Positions 57,958-64,000 of a DNA stretch of 64,000 nt are shown piece by piece (position 1 is the first letter of the stretch; each line of letters opens with the position of its first letter). Both the position numbers and the translations under genes were made by a program. Below the pieces are notes generated by a model, which was not told where the DNA came from, searched no databases, and saw only the letters and a program-made list of their open reading frames with translations. The DNA is from Piper betle (Eukaryota; Streptophyta; Magnoliopsida; Piperales; Piperaceae), in the NCBI GenBank assembly GCA_033002965.1, contig JAURVB010010397.1, positions 1 to 64,000 on the forward strand. The letters run 5' to 3'.

Positions 57958-60900
57958 TTGAGCTTATTCCTGTCGATCAGTTGGTCATCGTACTGGATAA
58001 GATGGTTATCTCATTTGATTGTAATCAAATTCTTTTGCTGTCAAAGGGATACTTGTAATGTTTCTTTGAAATCCGGTTTAACTTAGTTCCATTATAACTG
58101 GGGGCTATTATGAATAATGTGATGTTGTGTCCACTTGAGGCTTTGTTGGTCCTCGAATGCTGGTCTATGTATCTCATTCTATCATATTAGATCTAAGCCA
58201 GAGACTAGCCTGATGACTGTTTGTTTTTATAATAAGACTGAAAATCTTGATATTGCATGCATGTACCAATCAAATCAATATGAATTAGTGAGCATTCTAA
58301 AATGTAGAAGAAATCTCGTTTTCAGGAATTAATTTTCAATGTATTCTTAACTATCACATTATCCTCTTCATGGCGTGCGTCAAACCTTTACTAACCTTTA
58401 ATTTCTTTAAGTTTTTAGCCATGCCAATTTGTTTGTTTAATGTCAGTTGTTTAAGTATAATCATGAACACTTTTTCCGCGTGATCTATGTATCCCCTTGG
58501 ATTAATAACTAGCTAGTTAACTAGTAAGGTTGGCGCTTATGTCGAGTTGGGTGTCAACAAATGAAGAGAGCACTATCATAAACGCACCCATACGGCGTCA
58601 GAATTGGCTTAAATTCTATATATGGATACTTACCTTCCTGTCGATGTTCAAACTTCAAACTCTCAATCTCCCTTTTCATGGGCCCATATAATTGACAATA
58701 GAGAACTGTTTTCGACAATAAATCAGAGAAATGTTTTCTACAGTAAATCCAAGGGAGCATGCACATTGAGCACCCACTTGTGATCTTATTAAGAACACTA
58801 TTACTAAAAAACCAAGATTAGCATGATATGGCATATTACAGTGGCAACGCCGATTCATGATGGTGGTAAAATAATATTAGTGGTATTTAGGAGAGGTAGA
58901 AAGGTATAATTTTATGATGGTAAGTACCTTTATTTTCTTGGTGAATATAATGGTCTCACGAGCACATACATTTGTAGTGACGAGCCACTTGTATGAAATT
59001 ATTTGAGGAGGAGCAGCGCAAGTGGTGGGCTCTTATTCTGCTAAAAAGGTTAAGAAGTCTACTAATGACCTGAACAGCCTTTGAGTGATATCCCAAACAT
59101 CCTTTGATTGCATTGCGCCCCTAACACGTATACTCTACAAAATAAGTAGTGGGTATATATTGTATAAGTTGCATAAAAGGATAGGATACTGGCAATCAAT
59201 CATGGCCAAACAAAGTTGAGAGATATGTCGCAACTACAGATCTATACATATATGATGGCACTGCTTGATTGGATTATGTGTGTACAAAAGATGAGGAATT
59301 TGATATGATCGCATCTACAGTTGTATACACGTAAGTTTACACATAATGACATTTTTTTGTTAAGTGAGAATATTTTGGTTCAGAACTTTTTCTCTCATTT
59401 TGTTTTGGATGGGCGTTAAGAGTCTTGGTTTTTCTCTTGAACTTTGTGCATCATCTAGGCAGCTTATGTAAAAAATAGTTGTTGGCAACTTTTTGTTATC
59501 AATCTTTTTATCTCCAAACTGGATTAAGGGAAGAGAGTTCAACTTCAATCAATAAAATTTTGACCTCAAAGCAGCCTTCACGTGCATTACTGTGTTATCC
59601 ATTGATCTATCTGTCACTCCACCTTCAAATCTTGTCTTTCAGTTGCTGCAGGCCATGGGTACACTGTAACATTGGACGTTTGTGTGAACAGATCATATTC
59701 TATGCCCCAATCGATTCTACAATCTCTCTCTCCCTCAAGAAAAAAAATATCTATTCTACAATCCAGCTTGGACGTTTGGTGGTGATGGGGTTGTAGCCAA
59801 CCTCCTCCGACCCTACCATTGTGAAATTGGTGAATGAAATTAGCCTTTTGAGGATTTCATGGAAGCAAAGCCTGAGGGGGGTTGGTTTATGGAAATGAAA
59901 AAAAATAAAAGAAAGGAGATGAAAAGAGACAAAGTGAGATAGAGAAATTTGCGCAAACGCCTTTGCAAAGAAGAGCAGAGATTCCTTGCAAAAAGGCAAA
60001 AGGAGAAAGACACCCCTACTTGTGAATAAAATCACAAGAATCACCAATTTTCTGTTGGAAGTATAGATTCATAATGTTTTTTAATGTTTGAAAAAAAAAA
60101 ACCAAGTAAATATTTCTAAGAAAACCTCTTCATTTTTTACATATCCTTCTCAGTGGCTTGTGTATTTTAATTTTTCCACCGTCAAAATGGGTCCCCAACA
60201 ATGTGACAAGAAACCTTCACAAGACTCAGGAAGGGACAGGAAAATACAAGTGATCATACGACAACCATCAAAATGTGCAGATTTCTCGCTCGTGGTCTGG
60301 AGATTCACTGTCCGAGCGTCTGAAACTGTGGCTAAACATGATTATATAATCTTATGATGCCTTCTCTGGATAACTATATGCCACTTCACTTCCCAAAAGC
60401 CTAACTAACTTCTCTTTGCACATTCTACGTCGTCATGGAGCATGAGTTGGAGAATAACCCAATTTACTATAGATTTAAATAAAATATGAGTCCGTTTTCT
60501 CTGATTAATATGAAAAAGATGTAAAATACATAAAAATTTAAATTATAATTTACAAATAATAAGTTATTATGATATAAATGTAACTCAATTATAATGTAAA
60601 ACCTCTCATTTAAAAAATTTCTTCTTTTTCTTGAGTTAGTGAGGTATGCATGTTGTAGTCTACGTATATTAGAAATTTCTCAAGAGCTCCAAGTAGAGCT
60701 TGTGTAACTCTATTGCTGACCAACCTAAGATGTGGGTATTCCCTGATTGTCAACAATCCATTCCCATATTTTTCTCACATAGAAGTAAATGATATAATTC
60801 GTCCTCGCAATGTGAAAAAAATACACAAACTGAGACAGTTCACCCTGACCTCCTTTCCCTTGCTTGGAAATAGATGGTATATTGTTTCGAGAGAAAAAAA

Positions 60901-61436
60901 AAAAGATGATACCCTTCGAAAAAAGCAGAGAACACAGATATGAGTGGGTGGGAGAAGCAGCTTGGCACTAAAGTGCCATGGTGGAGGAACATAGATTTAC
61001 CATTACCCATATGGAGGAGAAAGACAAAGTGCCATAAAAAGACAGTAGGAGTAAAGAGCTTAGCACTTAGCAGTAGAAGCGTAAAACTGTGTACATGAGA
61101 AGAAGACATCCAAAAGACATGACAATACGACAAACCTTTCACAGTAAATCCTCCTTCTCTCTCTTGTCTCTCTCTTCTCTCTTTTTCCACTTCGGTGTTG
61201 GCCAATTCCCACTACCATCTTCCCCACTCTGCCCCCTTTCTCCTTCGTCCCGCTGCGGTGGGAGAAGAAGCTCTCTCTCGAGCTGTTCAACGGCTTCAAC
61301 TGTGAAGGAGTTGAGAAGAAGGTGAAGTGGGATAGTGGGAGGGGATTAGGTTGTGGGGGTGTCTGTTATCTGCTCATTTTTGCTTTGTTTTTAGCTGGTT
61401 AGTTAGTGGTGTAGAGGGAGAAGAAACTTAGCTCAG
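57958..61436. other. Intergenic, no gene recognised
   Basis: 3' flank of QCR7 and promoter side of the neprosin gene. Short frames on both strands carry no recognised domain. A pyrimidine-rich (CT) stretch at about 61148-61190 probably belongs to the neprosin gene's 5' leader or promoter. Confidence 0.5.
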
Positions 61437-63730
61437 ATGGGTCGGATGGTTGAAGGGTGGCATCCGGTGAGGGGTCTGCTGGCTGCTCTGTTATGCATGG
61501 CCTGCGTTGTGGGATGTGCCGCCATGTCCAAACAGAGGTTGGATGTGAGGAAGCACCTCGGACGGTTTAACAAGCCTGCTGTTAAGAGTATTAAGGTGGG
61601 CTTTTTTTATCCGTACTCTTTAATGAACAAAAGAATAGCTTATATCTTGTTCATGGATATGTTTAATTTTAATCTGTTGCTTTTTTTTAAAAAAAATTAG
61701 AAGTTTATTTTCAGAATGGTTTTTCTCTGTTTTGAGGAACTTCATTTATTTGTGATATATAATCGTTTTTTTATTTCAAGGGTTTACCATTTTTCTTTAA
61801 TTTCTAGTTTTTGTAATAATTGGTCTGTTTAGAACATACTTACGTGACTGGAGAGCAATTGTCTTTTTGTACTGTAGATTTTATTGTTGAAATTGCAAAG
61901 ATTGCGTTTTTTATGGTTGATTAGAAGTTTAATTTTGATATCTTGGTGGGGAAGCAGAGTGCAGATGGTGATATAATTGATTGTGTTCATGTCTCTCATC
62001 AACCAGCTTTTGATCATCCCTTCCTTAAAAACCACACACTTCAGGTTTCCCTTCTTCCCGTCCCCTTCATCTATTCCTTCTCATTTTACACTTTTTCAAG
62101 CAATTTTCTTATCCTGCCTTTAATGTTGTATTCTGTTTTTTTGTTTATCTTTTTTTCCATATCCACTTTTGCAGCTAAGGCCAACTTTTCATCCAGAAGG
62201 TCTTTTAAGGGCAAGTAAAGTTGCATCAACAGCTCAAGGAAAGACAAACACCATTACTCAACTTTGGCACTTGAATGGTAGGTGCCCTCAAGACACCATT
62301 CCCATAAGAAGAACAAAGAGAGCTGATTTGCTGAGGGCAAGCTCTGTTAAGAGATATGGGAAGAAGAAACATAGAACTATCCCCCAGCCCAAGTCTGCTG
62401 ATCCTGACCTTGTTAATCAAAATGGGCATCAGGTAAAAGGAGAAACGACCCCAAGCGTGCTTATGCTTTTCCTTGATTCTTTCAATAGTGGTTCTCTTTT
62501 CTTTTTTTTACTTTTTCTCATCACTTGCTAATTTTCTCTTCTTGCTTTCCAATTCTTCTTACTGGTATGCACTTTTGCTTTATGATGGACAGCATGCAAT
62601 TTCCTATGTGGAGGGGGATAAGTATTATGGAGCTAAGGCTACCATAAATGTATGGCAACCTCAGATTCAACAGTCCAATGAGTTTAGTTTATCTCAGCTG
62701 TGGATACTGGGAGGTTCTTTTGGGGAAGACCTCAACAGCATTGAAGCTGGGTGGCAGGTAGTTCAATACTAGTTCACCTGCATTTCAAAAAATCATGGTT
62801 CTCGTGGCAATTTGTTGATGATCTTTCTTTGTTTCAAAACAGGTCAGCCCAGATCTATATGGAGATGACAATACAAGGCTCTTCACTTACTGGACCGTGA
62901 GTATTATAACCTCTCTCATAAACAAAATAACATGATTGCTTACTGTGCTGAATAGCGAGACCATTTATATTAACCACTTCCCAATGTTTCTTTTGCTCTT
63001 GTCTAGTAATGCCTGCATCATACACGAGTGCATAAAGAATCAAAGCTACTATCTAATATACTTATTTTTTATGATTCACAGAGTGATGCTTATCAAGCCA
63101 CTGGGTGTTATAACCTCCTATGCTCAGGATTCATTCAAATAAACAGTGAAATCGCGATGGGAGCCACAATCTTCCCTGTGTCAGGCTATCGTGGTTCTCA
63201 ATACGACATCAGTATTCTTATCTGGAAGGCAAAAACTTATGAATACATATCATACACTAAAAATACATAGAGCAGAAGAATCTCTGCCACTTGCTTTCTC
63301 TGCTTCATAGTTGATTGTATGATACATTAATAACTTTTGGTTCATTTGGCAGGATCCAAAGGAAGGGCACTGGTGGATGCAATTTGGCAATGACTATGTG
63401 CTGGGTTACTGGCCCTCATTTCTTTTCTCACACTTGGCAGACAGTGCTAGCATGATTGAGTGGGGCGGGGAGGTTGTGAACACAGAACCAAATGGTTTGC
63501 ACACATCTACTCAGATGGGTAGTGGCCATTTCCCAGAGGAAGGCTTTGCCAAGTCCAGCTACTTTAGAAATGTTCAAGTGGTTGATGGATCCAATAACCT
63601 AAGAGCTCCCAAAGATATTGGCACCTTCACCGAGCAGTCCAACTGCTATGATGTGGAGAATGGGAACAATGGTGACTGGGGCAGCTACTTTTACTATGGT
63701 GGTCCTGGAAGGAACTCTAAGTGCCCATAA
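61437..63730 (+). CDS. Secreted neprosin-domain protein, 7 exons
   Basis: Exons 61437-61595, 61958-62044, 62175-62432, 62593-62757, 62843-62896, 63082-63228 and 63353-63730 join to 415 residues. Residues 12-29 (GLLAALLCMACVVGCAA) form a signal peptide. The N-terminal neprosin-activation region (DUF4409) covers about 35-130 with DIIDCVHVSHQPAFDHPFLK and LWHLNGRCPQDTIPIRRT. The neprosin domain (DUF239) covers about 180-415: SLSQLWILGGSFGEDLNSIE, AGWQVSPDLYGD, TGCYNLLCSGFIQI, IEWGGEVVN, MGSGHFPEEGF, YFYYGGPG. Neprosin of pitcher plants is a glutamic peptidase cutting after proline; the activity of this ordinary plant homologue is unproven, though acidic candidates (Glu in SIEAGW and in IEWGGE) are kept. 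Intron 6 uses a GC donor (AAG|GC at 63229), with no GT before the next stop. No lesions. Confidence 0.95.
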
Positions 63731-64000
63731 TGGTTTCATATTCTCTTCCCCTCCATCATCCCCTTGATTGTATCATTAGCTAAAAAGCTTTACCTGGGTT
63801 CTTTTATACAGCTAGGAGCATATCTTGTGCATTGTTGGTCTTGTTTCTTGTTTCTTTTTTTGTTTTGTTGAATAGTTGAATGGTGTAGCGGACTCCCTGT
63901 TTAAACATGGGAGTGGGGAGGTGTTGTTACTGAAGCCGAGAGGGGGAAGCCTTTTTCGTGCTATGTAGTCTCTTTGGTGCTCCTGTGCTTGGAGATATTA
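63731..64000 (+). other. 3' UTR and flank of the neprosin gene
   Basis: T-rich sequence after the stop codon. No canonical AATAAA is seen before the window ends; no other feature. Confidence 0.5.

Overview
This is nuclear DNA of a flowering plant. Genes are split by spliceosomal introns (GT-AG, plus at least one GC-AG), intergenic DNA is AT-rich and full of plant-type transposons, and the gene products are plant-specific (SOFL, DUF868, neprosin-domain, chloroplast chaperonin 60 beta, zeta-carotene desaturase). I cannot place the species. All exon coordinates were assembled by hand from splice sites and reading frame.

Layout. 1-4.3 kb: LTR-type repeats and a decayed hAT transposon. 4.56-8.24 kb (+): complete STK16-type kinase, 6 exons. 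10.36-10.77 kb (+): SOFL protein. 12.15-14.0 kb (-): M48 metallopeptidase pseudogene. 14.9-20.75 kb: second hAT copy, a probable solo LTR, a copia fragment and a precise hAT insertion with an 8-bp target duplication. 21.55-22.77 kb (-): membrane-anchored SPRY protein. 23.94-27.48 kb (-): chloroplast chaperonin CPN60 beta-4-like gene with 13 recognisable exons but several lesions. 28.3-28.8 and 36.8-37.5 kb: two copies of one MITE. 30.06-31.50 kb (+): HSP70-8-like pseudogene. 33.33-34.32 kb (+): DUF868 gene. 34.94-35.4 kb (-): 3' fragment of zeta-carotene desaturase. 38.44-38.84 kb (-): small two-exon conserved gene of 71 residues. 40.45-48.51 kb: decayed Ty1/copia element with two later solo LTRs nested in it, both with perfect 5-bp target duplications. 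51.45-53.50 kb (+): Sec14/CRAL-TRIO protein. 55.45-57.96 kb (+): QCR7 of mitochondrial complex III. 61.44-63.73 kb (+): secreted neprosin-domain protein, 7 exons.

The genes do not form a pathway; this is an ordinary plant gene neighbourhood. The striking point is the number of broken genes: M48 peptidase, CPN60 beta-4, HSP70-8 and ZDS are all decayed, while kinase, SOFL, SPRY, QCR7, the 71-residue gene and neprosin are clean. Two further genes (DUF868 and Sec14) have only single-base frame slips in GC-rich runs, which look more like assembly errors than decay. Gene fractionation after genome duplication is the simplest reading. A more specific hypothesis is that CPN60 beta-4, a chaperonin dedicated to the chloroplast NDH complex in Arabidopsis, has been released from selection in a lineage that lost NDH. 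I found no clearly new molecular system.
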